Below are positions 18,767 through 28,100 of a stretch of 64,000 nucleotides of DNA, in pieces. The stretch comes from Paraglaciecola mesophila (GTDB lineage Bacteria > Pseudomonadota > Gammaproteobacteria > Enterobacterales > Alteromonadaceae): assembly GCF_009906955.1 (NCBI RefSeq), contig NZ_CP047656.1, forward strand, positions 3,099,001-3,163,000, read 5' to 3'. The position numbers were made by a program, and so were the translations under genes. The notes beneath the pieces were generated by a model. The model saw nothing but the letters and a program-made list of their open reading frames with translations, ran no database searches and had not been told where the DNA came from. Every line of letters starts with the position of its first letter. Position 1 is the stretch's first letter.

Positions 18767-19555
18767 ATGCACACGATGTTAAAAACACGCACCGCTGGCA
18801 GTGGGCCAAATCTTGTCTTACTTCATGGTTGGGGAGTTAATAGCGGTGTATGGCAGCCAATAGCAGCGCAACTAGAGCAACAATTCAGCGTTACCTACGT
18901 TGATTTACCAGGTTTTGGTGAGAACTATCAGGCCTTATCTAAGCCATACGATTTAGCAAATTTGGCAGCAAGCGTCGCAAGCGTTATCCCTGAGAATAGC
19001 CTACTTGCGGGGTGGTCATTAGGTGGTTTAGTAGCGCAGAAGATTGCATTGCATGAACCTGCAAAAGTTAGCCAACTCGTATTAATAGCAAGCTCGCCCA
19101 AATTTCAAAAAAGTGATGATTGGCCAGGGATTGAACCTACAATTTTGCAGACGTTTTCACAGCAGTTAGTCAAAAACTTAAGTAAAACAATAGATCGCTT
19201 TTTGGCGATACAGGCAATGGGCAGCGATTCAGCCAAAACAGATATCAAGAAAATAAAAAGTAGTATCGAAGCGTCACCTCAGGCTGACATCGCGGCGCTA
19301 ACGGCAGGGTTAAAAATTCTTGAACAAGTTGACTTAAGAACTGAACTTGCATCGCTTACCATGCCAGTACATTGGATGTTGGGCCGGTTAGACAGCTTAG
19401 TTCCCGCAAAGTTAAATGAATATGTACAACAAAAGTTACCGTCAAATCACAGCGTCAGCGTTTTTCCTCACGCGTCCCACGCGCCGTTTATCTCCCACAC
19501 TGAGCATTTTCTAGCTGATTTTATGGCAGCTTTTAATGAAAGTACGCTTAAATAA
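18767..19555 (+). CDS. bioH: Pimeloyl-[acyl-carrier protein] methyl ester esterase BioH
   Basis: A 262-residue alpha/beta hydrolase that releases pimeloyl-ACP for biotin synthesis. It has the oxyanion motif LLHGWGVNSGVW, the nucleophile elbow GWSLGG (Ser about 85), an acid Asp in MLGRLDSLVP and the catalytic His in HASHAPFISH. Length and the neighbouring comF gene match the E. coli bioH context. Confidence 0.93.
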   Translation: MHTMLKTRTAGSGPNLVLLHGWGVNSGVWQPIAAQLEQQFSVTYVDLPGFGENYQALSKPYDLANLAASVASVIPENSLLAGWSLGGLVAQKIALHEPAKVSQLVLIASSPKFQKSDDWPGIEPTILQTFSQQLVKNLSKTIDRFLAIQAMGSDSAKTDIKKIKSSIEASPQADIAALTAGLKILEQVDLRTELASLTMPVHWMLGRLDSLVPAKLNEYVQQKLPSNHSVSVFPHASHAPFISHTEHFLADFMAAFNESTLK

Positions 19556-19623
19556 AAAGTTACTGTTAAAAGTGCGTCTTTTGGTTAATAATTAACCATG
19601 AGAGGTTAGTAGAGGTATTCAGT

Positions 19624-19887
19624 GTGGACATTTCAAATAGCAGCAACATTAGTGGCGCGTTTGCCAGTGGTTTACAGGGTGTGCAGCGCGGCAACGAGCA
19701 GGTCACCCAGGCATCAAGCGATATCGCCAATTTAACTAGCGCGTCAGCACAAGGCAGTTCGACAGGTGTTAACCTGAGCGACAGTGTTGTGGAGCTTAAA
19801 ACCGGTGCGCTAGGTGTTGAAGCCTCTGCCAAAGTGTTAAGTGTAGCAAATGACACTTTGGGAACACTGCTAGACACCTTTGCTTAA
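19624..19887 (+). CDS. Small protein with flagellar rod/hook C-terminal-like motif
   Basis: An 87-residue protein starting at GTG. The second half (about 52-87), VVELKTGALGVEASAKVLSVAND, follows the helix pattern of the flagellar basal-body rod C-terminal motif (FlgC/FlgG/FlgE type), but no hook or rod body is present. The first half is Ser/Asn-rich and low in hydrophobicity. No flagellar gene is nearby. It is 39 bp upstream of the SprA-related gene and may be co-transcribed. Function unknown. Confidence 0.6.
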   Translation: MDISNSSNISGAFASGLQGVQRGNEQVTQASSDIANLTSASAQGSSTGVNLSDSVVELKTGALGVEASAKVLSVANDTLGTLLDTFA

Positions 19888-19926
19888 TTTAATAAACCAG
19901 TCAGTAGGTAATATTGAAAGACTAAC

Positions 19927-20922
19927 ATGAACATTGTAACGCCTATTCCTACGGCGGTTGTGTTTACGACTGCCAACATCAACACGGAAGCTGCACGCAG
20001 AGATAATACCCTGCGTGAAACAGTGCCAGCGTTGACTGGGTCTGAAAATTCAGCCGCAGAATCGGGATTAGCTAGCGAACATGACAAAGTTAAAACTCCC
20101 GCTCAGCCACTTGTTTATGAGCGCCCCCAAATTCAATCTCAAGGTGAACCTGCATCAGATGTGCAGCAAAATGTTGAGAAGGACGCGACCGAGCAAGAAA
20201 CGACCGAACAAGAAAGTGCAGGTAAAGAAAACGCTGAGCAAGAGCAACAAGCTCAGCAAGAACAACAAGAAAAAGCACAAATAGACGAGCTGAAAAAGCG
20301 AGACGCCGAAGTACGCACTCATGAACAAGCGCATGCCAACACTGGCGGGCAATACGCCGGCGCACCTCAATATGAATATACCACTGGGCCTGATGGTAAG
20401 CGTTATGCTACTGGCGGTGAAGTTTCTATTGATGTGTCAGAAGAAAATACGCCGGAAGATACCATTCGTAAGATGCAGCAAGTTAAAGCTGCCGCGCTTG
20501 CCCCTGCTGAGCCTTCAGCCCAAGATTTAAGAGTGGCAGCAGAGGCCGCTCAGAAAACCTTTGAAGCACGCAAAGAATTAGCCGCAGAAAAAAGTGAAGG
20601 CGTCGGTGTCGTTGCTCAAGATGTTGGTCAAAAGGAGAGCGTGCAGGCAACAGGACAATTTACTGCGCAGTCTGAGTTTGGTCCCGAGCTTGACGAAATA
20701 GTACGAGGCACCGATGAAGGTACGCCAATTCGTAGTTTAGACGCAGCAGATGTGGAGAATGCTACGCTTAAAAGCGAACGTTCTGCGTTCGCTAGCGACA
20801 CAGACACAGGGTTTAACGCCGAAGCTAGAGATGATAATACGCTTATCGCCGAGCGCGTTGTTCAGCGTTACTACCAAGGCGTCAGTGAACCTAAACATTT
20901 TGCTTTAAACTATTCTGCTTGA
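19927..20922 (+). CDS. SprA-related / putative metalloprotease CJM1_0395-like protein
   Basis: A 331-residue protein. An N-terminal disordered part contains a Glu/Gln-rich stretch (about residues 95-122, many EQ and QQ repeats). The conserved core (about 125-205) has [14 protein letters not shown] and [18 protein letters not shown], the signature of the SprA-related family. HEQAH is an HExxH-type zinc motif, hence the protease suggestion, which is unproven. No signal peptide is evident. An intrinsic terminator follows. Confidence 0.75.
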   Translation: MNIVTPIPTAVVFTTANINTEAARRDNTLRETVPALTGSENSAAESGLASEHDKVKTPAQPLVYERPQIQSQGEPASDVQQNVEKDATEQETTEQESAGKENAEQEQQAQQEQQEKAQIDELKKRDAEVRTHEQAHANTGGQYAGAPQYEYTTGPDGKRYATGGEVSIDVSEENTPEDTIRKMQQVKAAALAPAEPSAQDLRVAAEAAQKTFEARKELAAEKSEGVGVVAQDVGQKESVQATGQFTAQSEFGPELDEIVRGTDEGTPIRSLDAADVENATLKSERSAFASDTDTGFNAEARDDNTLIAERVVQRYYQGVSEPKHFALNYSA

Positions 20923-20953
20923 TTTACAGCTTCCATTTTAGTTAATTTATTAG

Positions 20954-20982
20954 CGCCGCTTATGACTATAAGCGGCGTTTTT
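20954..20982 (+). terminator. Intrinsic terminator after the SprA-related gene
   Basis: CGCCGCTTAT (20954-20963) and ATAAGCGGCG (20968-20977) form a perfect 10-bp stem with a GACT loop and a following T run. It separates the convergent gene at 20991. Confidence 0.88.
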
Positions 20983-20990
20983 CGTTGGCA

Positions 20991-21431
20991 TTAATAGCCG
21001 TAATTGTTCGCGAACTGACGCTTGTCGTCAGGAGTTGCTACTTCGTTACAAGCACCTATAATGTGCAGTCGACCGCTTGATTCATAGTTGTCTATTTCGA
21101 CGTATCCTTCACGGCAATAGCCCGTGTCCCTTAATTTCGTTTCAAGGTGAGTAAACAGCACGTCAAGGGGGCTTTCATTAGCCATATCACCCTTTGCTTG
21201 GTTTTTGTTTTCACTTCCATGTTTGGGCGGTGGGCCGCCTGCCTCCCTGCGCTCGGGCTTACTTTCGTCTGCACCTTGGCCGGCGCTAATACTAAAATTA
21301 AACACCTTTTTATTATCGCTCTTAATACTCGTGGCGAACATATCGGGCTGTTTTACCTGTGGGCGGCTTTTATTGGCACAAGCACTCAAGAAAATAGGCA
21401 TTAGAAGTAGTAGTAGTTTTTTTGTCGTCAT
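20991..21431 (-). CDS. Hypothetical lipoprotein
   Basis: A 146-residue protein with a lipoprotein signal peptide (MTTKKLLLLLMPIFLSAC, lipobox LSAC, Cys18). A Lys/Gly/Pro-rich middle (about 50-85) looks disordered. The C-terminal ~60 residues contain two conserved-looking cysteines (GYC and GAC) that may form a disulfide. No family recognised. Confidence 0.65.
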   Translation of the reverse strand: MTTKKLLLLLMPIFLSACANKSRPQVKQPDMFATSIKSDNKKVFNFSISAGQGADESKPERREAGGPPPKHGSENKNQAKGDMANESPLDVLFTHLETKLRDTGYCREGYVEIDNYESSGRLHIIGACNEVATPDDKRQFANNYGY

Positions 21432-21615
21432 AGTGGACTCAATGTTATTAATAGTCGAAGGAGCGTTTACTCTGTGTATGACGTAATACGGCGTGGGTTA
21501 GTTTCTATGGGTAATGTAAAAGCTGAGTAAAGGCTACGCTTTAATAGAGATAACGGGGAGGTCTGGCGCTGGGCTTAGCTGACGTTGGCCAAAAAGCGTA
21601 ATAGTTTTCCAATGC

Positions 21616-21645
21616 ATAAAAAACCGGCGGGCTAAGCCACCGGTT
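21616..21645 (-). terminator. Intrinsic terminator downstream of tex
   Basis: On the minus strand AACCGG-T-GG and CC-C-GCCGGTT-type arms pair with one mismatch around a 6-nt loop, followed by TTTTTT. It lies about 36 bp after the tex stop codon. Confidence 0.75.
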
Positions 21646-21681
21646 AATTATGCATCGCGCTCAAAGATCTAATTAGCAGTG

Positions 21682-24012
21682 TTAGTTCTTTTTCGCTTTG
21701 GCAAAGGCATCAGCAAAGGCGTTACCCATGGCTTGATTGGCCGAAGCGGGTGATGGTTTTTTACTGTGAGATCTACCGCCTGACTTATTGTTCGGGCGTG
21801 GTTTGTTCTCGCTATTGGTGCGGCTTGTGTTAGCCTGTGCTTTTACATCGTCATTCAAACGCATAGTGAATGAAACACGTTTGCGTGCTACATCGACTTC
21901 CATCACTTTGACCTTAACAATGTCGCCGGTTTTCACGATTTCCCGTGGATCAGAAATGAATTTGTCTGTCATGGCAGAGATATGCACTAAGCCGTCTTGG
22001 TGAACACCTACATCAACAAAAGCGCCAAAATTTGCTACATTGCTCACGACGCCTTCTAAAATCATACCCTCTTTCAAATCACTTAACGACGAAACGCCTT
22101 CTTTGAAGGTAGCGGTTTTAAACTCAGGGCGAGGATCGCGTCCAGGTTTGAGTAATTCATTGATGATGTCAGTTACCGTGGGGAGTCCGAAGGTGTCATC
22201 AACAAATTGTTGAGGTTCAAGCTTTTTCAGCAGTTCGGTATTACCTATCAAATCATTTACCGCACTGCCTGAATTGCTCACTATGGCTTGTACTACTGGG
22301 TAAGCTTCAGGGTGAACCGCCGATGCATCTAATGGGTTACTGCCATTGACGATGCGCAAAAAACCAGCTGCTTGCTCATACGCTTTTGGCCCCAGGCGCT
22401 CTACTTTTAGTAAGTCTTTACGGCTACTAAATGCACCGTTGGCATCTCTGAAGTTCACGATGTTGGTTGCCAGTGTACGGTTTAAGCCAGAAACATGGCT
22501 TAGTAGCGCAGCTGAGGCCATATTTAAATCAACACCAACGGCGTTTACACAGTCCTCTATGACTCGATCCAAAGAGCGGCCTAAATTGCTTTGGCTTACG
22601 TCATGTTGATATTGGCCGACACCGATTGCTTTAGGCTCGATTTTAACCAGCTCAGCGAGAGGGTCTTGCAAACGCCTAGCGATAGATACCGCGCCGCGAA
22701 GCGACACATCCATATCGGGTAATTCGTTTGATGCCAGCTCAGATGCTGAATAAACCGATGCGCCGGCTTCACTGACCATAATTTTGCTTAGACCCAACTC
22801 AGGGTTCGCCTTAATGACTTCTGCGGCAAGCTTATCTGTTTCACGTGAGCCCGTGCCGTTACCAATACTGATTAGCTTCACTTTGTGCTGTTTACAAAGC
22901 ATGCCTAGCGTGCGCAGGCTTTTGTCCCACAAGTTTTGCGGCACATGGGGGAATATAGTGCTGGTGGCCACCACTTTACCTGTGGCGTCCACAATGGCTA
23001 CTTTTACGCCCGTGCGTAAACCCGGATCAAGACCCATGGTCGTTTTCGCACCGGCAGGTGCGGCCATAAGTAAGTCGTTCAGGTTTTTGGCAAATACCTG
23101 AATCGCTTCTTGTTCGGCTTTTTCTTTTATTACACCGAACAATTCTGTTTCCATGTGCAGAGCAATTTTTATCTTCCACGTCCATTGAACCACACTTGCT
23201 AACCATGCATCTGCCCCTCGATTACTAAAGTTCAAACCTAAATGCTTGGCAATAATGTGCTCACCAAACGAGCTTTTGTCCGACTCGTCTTTTTGCGGGT
23301 CAGCATCCATCGATACTTGCAAAAAATTCTCATTGCGGCCACGAAACAGTGCAAGGCAGCGGTGAGATGGTATTTTGCTTAGGCGTTCGCTGTGTTCGAA
23401 GTAATCTGAATATTTGGCCGCTTCTTTTTCTTTGCCTTTCACCACGTTACTTCTGATATGCGCGTTTTCCATAAGATACTGACGCACTTTTTGCAGCAAT
23501 GTGGCGTCTTCAGCGAAGCGCTCCATCAAGATGAACTTAGCCCCTTCTAACGCGGCTTTTTCATCTGGTACGCCTTTATCTGGGGCAATAAATTTTGCCG
23601 CTTCAGATTCGGGGGTTAGTGTTGGGTCAGCAAACAAGGCGTCGGCTAAAGGCTGTAAGCCTGCCTCGATGGCTATTTGCCCTTTTGTGCGGCGCTTAGG
23701 TTTGTACGGTAGGTACAAATCTTCTAATTCGGTTTTGTTATCGCAGCTTAAAATACTGCGCTTAAGCTGGTCTGTTAGTTTGCCTTGTTCGTCAATTGTT
23801 TTGAGGATTACGTTACGTCTGTCATTGATATCACGCAGGTACACCAAGCGTTGTTCAAGTTGGCGAAGTTGGGTATCGTCTAAACCGTTAGTGGCTTCTT
23901 TACGATAGCGAGCAATAAAAGGAACACTCGAGCCTTCATCTAACAAGGTGACGGCAGCTTGTACTTGAGTGGGTTTTACTTGAAGTTCACTCGCGATTTT
24001 TTCAATGATCAT
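21682..24012 (-). CDS. tex: Tex-family RNA-binding transcription accessory protein
   Basis: A 776-residue cytoplasmic protein. Domains in order: N-terminal Tex helical part (1-200), a YqgF/RNase H-like domain (near 325-450, [19 protein letters not shown]), helix-hairpin-helix repeats (about 490-560) and an S1 RNA-binding domain (about 648-720, [21 protein letters not shown]). The tail is basic and Ser/Asn-rich. It is near the usual family length. It has its own terminator. Confidence 0.95.
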   Translation of the reverse strand: MIIEKIASELQVKPTQVQAAVTLLDEGSSVPFIARYRKEATNGLDDTQLRQLEQRLVYLRDINDRRNVILKTIDEQGKLTDQLKRSILSCDNKTELEDLYLPYKPKRRTKGQIAIEAGLQPLADALFADPTLTPESEAAKFIAPDKGVPDEKAALEGAKFILMERFAEDATLLQKVRQYLMENAHIRSNVVKGKEKEAAKYSDYFEHSERLSKIPSHRCLALFRGRNENFLQVSMDADPQKDESDKSSFGEHIIAKHLGLNFSNRGADAWLASVVQWTWKIKIALHMETELFGVIKEKAEQEAIQVFAKNLNDLLMAAPAGAKTTMGLDPGLRTGVKVAIVDATGKVVATSTIFPHVPQNLWDKSLRTLGMLCKQHKVKLISIGNGTGSRETDKLAAEVIKANPELGLSKIMVSEAGASVYSASELASNELPDMDVSLRGAVSIARRLQDPLAELVKIEPKAIGVGQYQHDVSQSNLGRSLDRVIEDCVNAVGVDLNMASAALLSHVSGLNRTLATNIVNFRDANGAFSSRKDLLKVERLGPKAYEQAAGFLRIVNGSNPLDASAVHPEAYPVVQAIVSNSGSAVNDLIGNTELLKKLEPQQFVDDTFGLPTVTDIINELLKPGRDPRPEFKTATFKEGVSSLSDLKEGMILEGVVSNVANFGAFVDVGVHQDGLVHISAMTDKFISDPREIVKTGDIVKVKVMEVDVARKRVSFTMRLNDDVKAQANTSRTNSENKPRPNNKSGGRSHSKKPSPASANQAMGNAFADAFAKAKKN

Positions 24013-24151
24013 GTAACGGCCCTATTTTGGCGAAGTTATGCAGATTTTACATATTAAACAATTAGCTCAACAAGGCTATATATGGCCTTCAGGGAAAAAT
24101 ACCAGAGTAGGTCAGCATTATTACTGATTATTTTTGAAATTGCAGAGTTGT

Positions 24152-24174
24152 AAAAAAGAGGACGTGTATCCTCT
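24152..24174 (-). terminator. Minus-strand intrinsic terminator in the 24.0-24.35 kb gap
   Basis: On the minus strand AGAGGA pairs with TCCTCT around a TACACG loop and is followed by a T6 run. It could end transcripts from the lipoprotein gene at 24358 or from the gene remnant between them. Confidence 0.6.
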
Positions 24175-24190
24175 ATGTGGTTGTTTCGGT

Positions 24191-24307
24191 CTAGTTTCTA
24201 TCTTCTTCTATTTCAGCCTTAGACTCATTAAATAAAAAACGAAAGTAATTAAATCCACCCAACACTTTGAATATCTCAGATACGCTATCTACTAAGACCG
24301 CAAGATA
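24191..24307 (-). pseudogene. Possible gene remnant: short ORF fragment
   Basis: The gap 24013-24357 has no full gene. On the minus strand a 38-codon stretch without a good start reads as protein-like sequence (VLVDSVSEIFKVLGGFNYF...KAEIEEDRN), ends in TAG at 24191 and is followed 17 bp later by a terminator hairpin. It looks like the 3' end of a decayed gene or a very short gene using GTG/TTG. Weak evidence. Confidence 0.25.
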
Positions 24308-24357
24308 TTATGAATCGATTATTCAATCCCTAAGTACAAATATATGAAAATAGTAAG

Positions 24358-24642
24358 TTAACCTTCAATACACCTGAACGATAATTCATATCTAGCAAAT
24401 ACACCGAGCGAAACAGGTACGGATATTTCATCCAATATTTCTACCTTCTTGTTTTGCTTTATACATATGTCGTTAGATTCGTTTAACGCATCTGCTTTTA
24501 AACTCGCTAGCCTAAAAGTACCAGTGAGCATACTTCCACCCTCTTTTAATATTCGATATTCATCATTGACTCGTGCGATATCACTTGTAGCACAGCCAAA
24601 AAGGGAAATGAGAATAATTGCTTGCGAACACATAGACTTCAT
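24358..24642 (-). CDS. Small hypothetical lipoprotein
   Basis: A 94-residue protein with a lipoprotein signal (MKSMCSQAIILISLFGC, Cys17, then ATSD). The mature part has two cysteines (NDICIKQ and SFRC) that may form a disulfide. The surrounding DNA is AT-richer than its neighbours, suggesting recent acquisition. No family recognised. Confidence 0.6.
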   Translation of the reverse strand: MKSMCSQAIILISLFGCATSDIARVNDEYRILKEGGSMLTGTFRLASLKADALNESNDICIKQNKKVEILDEISVPVSLGVFARYELSFRCIEG

Positions 24643-24735
24643 AGAAAATTTATCCTTTTAATAGAGCATCAATGTCGATATACCTTTAATTTTCAGCATG
24701 ACGTAGATAGTTTGACAAAAAAATGTGTCCTATAT

Positions 24736-25212
24736 CTACTTTTTATATTCAATTGAGGTGATATACCAATCCTTGTAGCCGGTGGGGGTTTTGACGCTGG
24801 CGACATCATCCACTTCTTTCTTGATTAAGGCTCTGGCCATGGGGGAGTCGATAGAAATGTAGCCTTTGGCATCACCGTAGATTTCTTCTGGACCAACGAT
24901 GCGAAATTGCTTTGTTTCGCCTTCATCGTTTTCAATTTCTACCCAAGCACCAAAAAATACTTTGCCTGCTTGTTGAGGAGAGTAATTAACGATTTGTAAC
25001 TCAGGCAGGAGCTTGCGCAGGTAGCGAACGCGTCTGTCGATCTCTCTAAGCTTGCGTTTGTTGTACTGGTAATCCGCATTTTCACTTCTGTCACCCAAGC
25101 TGGCTGCCCATGTGACGATTTTGGTGATCTCGGGGCGTTGTTTTAACCACAGTTCATCATGCTCGTCGTTGAGTTTTCTGTAGCCTTCAGGGGTGATAAG
25201 TTTTGTTTTCAA
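24736..25212 (-). CDS. greB: Transcription elongation factor GreB
   Basis: A 158-residue factor that stimulates RNA cleavage by backtracked RNA polymerase. It has the N-terminal coiled coil (TWAASLGDRSENADYQYNKRKLREIDRRVRYL) and the C-terminal FKBP-like domain (GKVFFGAWVEIENDEG...SIDSPMARALIKKEV). I start it at TTG 25212, not at the ATG at 25242. The TTG has AAAGGA 6 bp upstream, and the resulting N terminus MKTKLITPEGY aligns exactly with E. coli GreB. Confidence 0.94.
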   Translation of the reverse strand: MKTKLITPEGYRKLNDEHDELWLKQRPEITKIVTWAASLGDRSENADYQYNKRKLREIDRRVRYLRKLLPELQIVNYSPQQAGKVFFGAWVEIENDEGETKQFRIVGPEEIYGDAKGYISIDSPMARALIKKEVDDVASVKTPTGYKDWYITSIEYKK

Positions 25213-25591
25213 CGCTTGTCCTTTTAAAACAGATACTTGCATTTAGGTGTGAGGCTATCCGCGAAATTGTAAGGAATTTGCTTAAAGCCAGCAGGAATAA
25301 AAACTATTTTGTTAGCGCAATTTATTACAAAAATATGACCTTTTCCAGCTTCTGTTTTTTTCGACTTTAGTCTAGTCTTAAGTCATCAAATAGCTAACAC
25401 GCAGCCGCGATAATTAGCCATCTGATCAGACCAAATTTACCCTTATTTTTTGGTGCTAAGGTAGGGCATCTGCAGAGATACAGCATACCAAATTCAAAAA
25501 ATTACCCGGATATTCTGGGCCAAATAACCCTTTTGAAGGGTCGAAAACCGAGGGAATAAGGTTCAGCAAGGAAAGAGGCTGATGAGTAATG
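25213..25591 (+). other. Non-coding gap, possible small RNA
   Basis: No supported protein gene is visible. The stretch contains a palindromic element GACTTTAGTCTAGTCTTAAG (about 25371-25390), several short G/C-rich blocks and, at its right end, a strong terminator on the plus strand. A promoter-like or regulator site followed by about 200 nt of non-coding sequence and a terminator is the layout of a small RNA gene. I cannot name the RNA. Confidence 0.3.
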
Positions 25592-25625
25592 AAAAAACCG
25601 AACATATAATATGTTCGGTTTTTTT
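25592..25625. terminator. Strong bidirectional terminator between greB and fkpA regions
   Basis: ACCGAACATA (25597-25606) and TATGTTCGGT (25610-25619) pair with a 3-nt loop. A runs lie on the left and T runs on the right, so it can work in both directions. It lies 70 bp beyond the fkpA stop and also closes any plus-strand transcript from the 25.2-25.6 kb gap. Confidence 0.85.
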
Positions 25626-25695
25626 ATGCCTGCGCATTGGGTACTAACACGGCAACCAATACGCAGGATTCATTTTAACAATACTGACGGCGTAC

Positions 25696-26445
25696 TTATT
25701 CAGCAGCACCTTCAGCAGAAGCCACGTCTAATAGCTCTACTTCAAATACTAGCGTTGAGTTAGGCGTGATTTTACCTGTAGAGCGTTCGCCATAGGCAAG
25801 TTCAGATGGAATAAAGAATTTGAACTTAGAGCCCACTTTCATCAATTGCACGCCTTCAGTCCAACCTGGGATAACCCGTGATAGAGGGAAGGTTGCAGGC
25901 TCACCACGGCTATAAGATGAGTCAAACTCTGTACCGTCTAACAAGGTGCCTTTGTAGTGCACGGTTACTGTGTCTTCAGCAGTAGGAGATACGCCATCAC
26001 CTTCGCTCATGACTTCATACTGTAAACCGGAATCCGTTACTGTTACGCCTTCACGCTCTGCATTTTCAGCTAAAAACTTCTCGCCTTCGGCAATATTGGT
26101 TTCTGCTTTTGCGTCAGAAATGGCTTTTTGCTTTTCACGAGATGCCGCTTCCATCGCAAGCGTCAAGGTTTGAATTTCTTTCATATCAAGCTGAGACTGA
26201 CCTTGTAGCGCGGCTACAAACCCTTTAACGACGAGCTTTTTGTCTAGATTGACGTCCAAAGCTTCCTGCTCTTTCATTTTCTGCTCGATGAACTGCCCCA
26301 CGCTCGCGCCCATTGCATAAGCTTGTTGTTGTGCTTCTGTTTCAAGCTTTTGTTCTTCAACTTTGAGTAAATCCGTGTCTTGTTGACCACACGCAGTAAG
26401 GCCAATGGCTGAGGTCATTAGAATCGCGATAGCGGTTTTTTTCAT
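25696..26445 (-). CDS. fkpA: FKBP-type peptidyl-prolyl isomerase, FkpA-like
   Basis: A 249-residue chaperone/isomerase of the periplasm. An N-terminal helical dimerisation domain (about 25-120) precedes the FKBP domain (about 150-240: VHYKGTLLDGTEFDSSYSRGEPATFPL, VIPGWTEGVQLM, YGERSTGKITPNSTLVFEVELL). The signal ends LTACGQQ, a lipobox, so this protein is probably membrane-anchored, unlike soluble E. coli FkpA. It lies near slyX, as in E. coli. Confidence 0.9.
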   Translation of the reverse strand: MKKTAIAILMTSAIGLTACGQQDTDLLKVEEQKLETEAQQQAYAMGASVGQFIEQKMKEQEALDVNLDKKLVVKGFVAALQGQSQLDMKEIQTLTLAMEAASREKQKAISDAKAETNIAEGEKFLAENAEREGVTVTDSGLQYEVMSEGDGVSPTAEDTVTVHYKGTLLDGTEFDSSYSRGEPATFPLSRVIPGWTEGVQLMKVGSKFKFFIPSELAYGERSTGKITPNSTLVFEVELLDVASAEGAAE

Positions 26446-26562
26446 TTATTTCTCCCCTGAGATAATATGTGTCGAATACGTGACTTGTGAAGTGTTTCAA
26501 CTTGATAAAGCGCTTATACTAAACGCCCTGAGTGAAAAGAGAAACCCAATAGGAACAATCCA

Positions 26563-27537
26563 TTGACCGTCTTGTTACGATTAAGTTTAATTTTTTTCTT
26601 TTTAAGTGGCTGTAGTGGGCAGTCCTCAACACCGGTTGCTTCGTGGCGTCATGCGGACGACGGGGCGTATGCGGCAGATATATCAGCAGATGCTTCGCTT
26701 TCAGTGGTGTCGAGCGTGACGGAGGGGATTTCGGTTTGGGATCTACAGAAAAATGAAAAACGTTACACTTGGCAGCATCAAGGTGAGGGTAGTAATTTGG
26801 TCGCCAACGTACATATTGCCTTTGATAACACCTATGTGGTGACTGCTGATCGTGATGCATTTGCCCTTTGGAACATTACCAGCGGCGAGCCAGAAGGCTT
26901 CTGGCGCATTGACGAATCAAGTATTCGTGATGTGGCAGTATCAAACCAAGGGCGGGGAATACTGGTTGGTCGAGGCAATGGCAAAGTGATGTTTTTTGAG
27001 CCCAAAACCGGTCGTCGCTTAGAGTTTTTAGGGCATCAAGAAAAAGTGAACAGTGTGGATTTGTCTCCCAATGGCTTTTATGCCCTCACTGGCGGCAATG
27101 ATTACGCAGCGTATTTGTGGGACACCCGCACAGGGCAAGTCATCCATACTTTTACCCATTCAAGTCGCGTGACCAAAGTAGCGCTAGACGATGAAGGGCG
27201 TTATGGATTTACGGCTGATAGCAAGCGCGATGCTCGCGTGTGGGATTTAGCCACAGGTGAAGAAGTGAGTAATTTGCATTACCTTGCTCGACAAAAAATA
27301 TTTAGTACTGCCGTGTTTTCACAAGATGGGCAATATTTATTAACGGGTTCACCCGCTAAGCGGCTAAATTTATGGCGCGTTGCTGACGGTAAAGAAGTGC
27401 AAGAGTGGCAAGTGTCCCCCAGAGAAGGCAGCCGCCCGCAAACAGCGGTGGTGTATGGTGTGGGCTTTGCCAAACACAATCAAGTGGTGTCAGAAAGCAG
27501 CAGCGGTTTAGCTGAATTTTGGCAAATAAACCAGTAA
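26563..27537 (+). CDS. WD40-repeat lipoprotein
   Basis: A 324-residue protein starting at TTG with AGGA 8 bp upstream. It has a lipoprotein signal (LIFFFLSGC, Cys17) and about six to seven WD40-like blades (repeats of D-x-(A/V)-W/F-D/N with GH or HSS starts, for example VNSVDLSPNGFYALTGGNDYAAYLWDTRTG). It is probably a beta-propeller tethered to a membrane as a protein-binding scaffold. It precedes slyX by 12 bp. Partner unknown. Confidence 0.82.
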   Translation: MTVLLRLSLIFFFLSGCSGQSSTPVASWRHADDGAYAADISADASLSVVSSVTEGISVWDLQKNEKRYTWQHQGEGSNLVANVHIAFDNTYVVTADRDAFALWNITSGEPEGFWRIDESSIRDVAVSNQGRGILVGRGNGKVMFFEPKTGRRLEFLGHQEKVNSVDLSPNGFYALTGGNDYAAYLWDTRTGQVIHTFTHSSRVTKVALDDEGRYGFTADSKRDARVWDLATGEEVSNLHYLARQKIFSTAVFSQDGQYLLTGSPAKRLNLWRVADGKEVQEWQVSPREGSRPQTAVVYGVGFAKHNQVVSESSSGLAEFWQINQ

Positions 27538-27549
27538 TTAGAGTAGGTT

Positions 27550-27762
27550 ATGCAACACATAGAAGCAGATATAGAACAGCTACAAATGAAGGTCGCTTTT
27601 CAGGAAGACACCATTGAAGAGTTGAATAAAGCCTTGATCAAACAACAAAAGCAACTGGAGCTACTAGAGTTTCAGTTGTCACACGTGATCAACAAAGTAA
27701 AAGAAATTGAAGTGCCCAGTGGCGACTCACAGGAAGTTGAACCGCCACCACCGCATTATTAA
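27550..27762 (+). CDS. slyX: SlyX family protein
   Basis: A 70-residue protein made almost entirely of a coiled coil (about 3-56), ending in the characteristic PPPPHY tail. Function is unknown even in E. coli. It lies near fkpA, yheV and yheS, as in the enterobacterial block. Confidence 0.92.
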   Translation: MQHIEADIEQLQMKVAFQEDTIEELNKALIKQQKQLELLEFQLSHVINKVKEIEVPSGDSQEVEPPPPHY

Positions 27763-27814
27763 GTGCTGGAATGGCGCTTTGTCGTTCGCCAAACTGTCCG
27801 CTAAATAAGCAAGG

Positions 27815-28021
27815 TTACTCTGGCTTAAATACGCCAATCACGTTTTCGCTTTGACGCGAGGCTTGGGTGACTTCTTTATCGGTTTGGGTTTGTTGGTAAT
27901 GGCATTGTACACATTCCATCTTTTCAACATTGTTCTCGAAATAAAGCATTAAAGTATCCATGCTTTTGCATTGAGGGCAGGTTGCCCCGGCGATAAAGCG
28001 CTTTTTAATTTTCGTAGTCAT
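27815..28021 (-). CDS. yheV: YheV-family putative metal-binding protein
   Basis: A 68-residue protein with two CxxC pairs (CPQC and CVQC) forming a zinc ribbon, and the family N terminus KKRFIAGATCPQC. I start at the ATG at 28021; a TTG two codons upstream is possible. It is divergent from yheS. Function unknown. Confidence 0.85.
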   Translation of the reverse strand: MTTKIKKRFIAGATCPQCKSMDTLMLYFENNVEKMECVQCHYQQTQTDKEVTQASRQSENVIGVFKPE

Positions 28022-28100
28022 AATCAAGAGGATTTCTTCGGTCTGTCATCTTGCTATCATACCGCAATCGACCGACTATGTTATCCGTCAATAGGTATTC

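Noticed and set aside
20090..20365. Leucine/cysteine-rich reverse-strand frames opposite the EQ-rich part of the SprA-related gene
   Set aside because: They are the complement of CAA/GAA repeats; hydrophobicity comes from the reverse reading of glutamine and glutamate codons.
23501..23908. 135-aa plus-strand frame inside tex
   Set aside because: Fully contained in the conserved Tex coding region; shadow frame.
24312..24325. ATCGATTA sequence resembling half of the LacI operator
   Set aside because: Only the centre and one side match (TGAATCGATTATTC); it is not palindromic over the 14-bp core and is not near a glycan gene.
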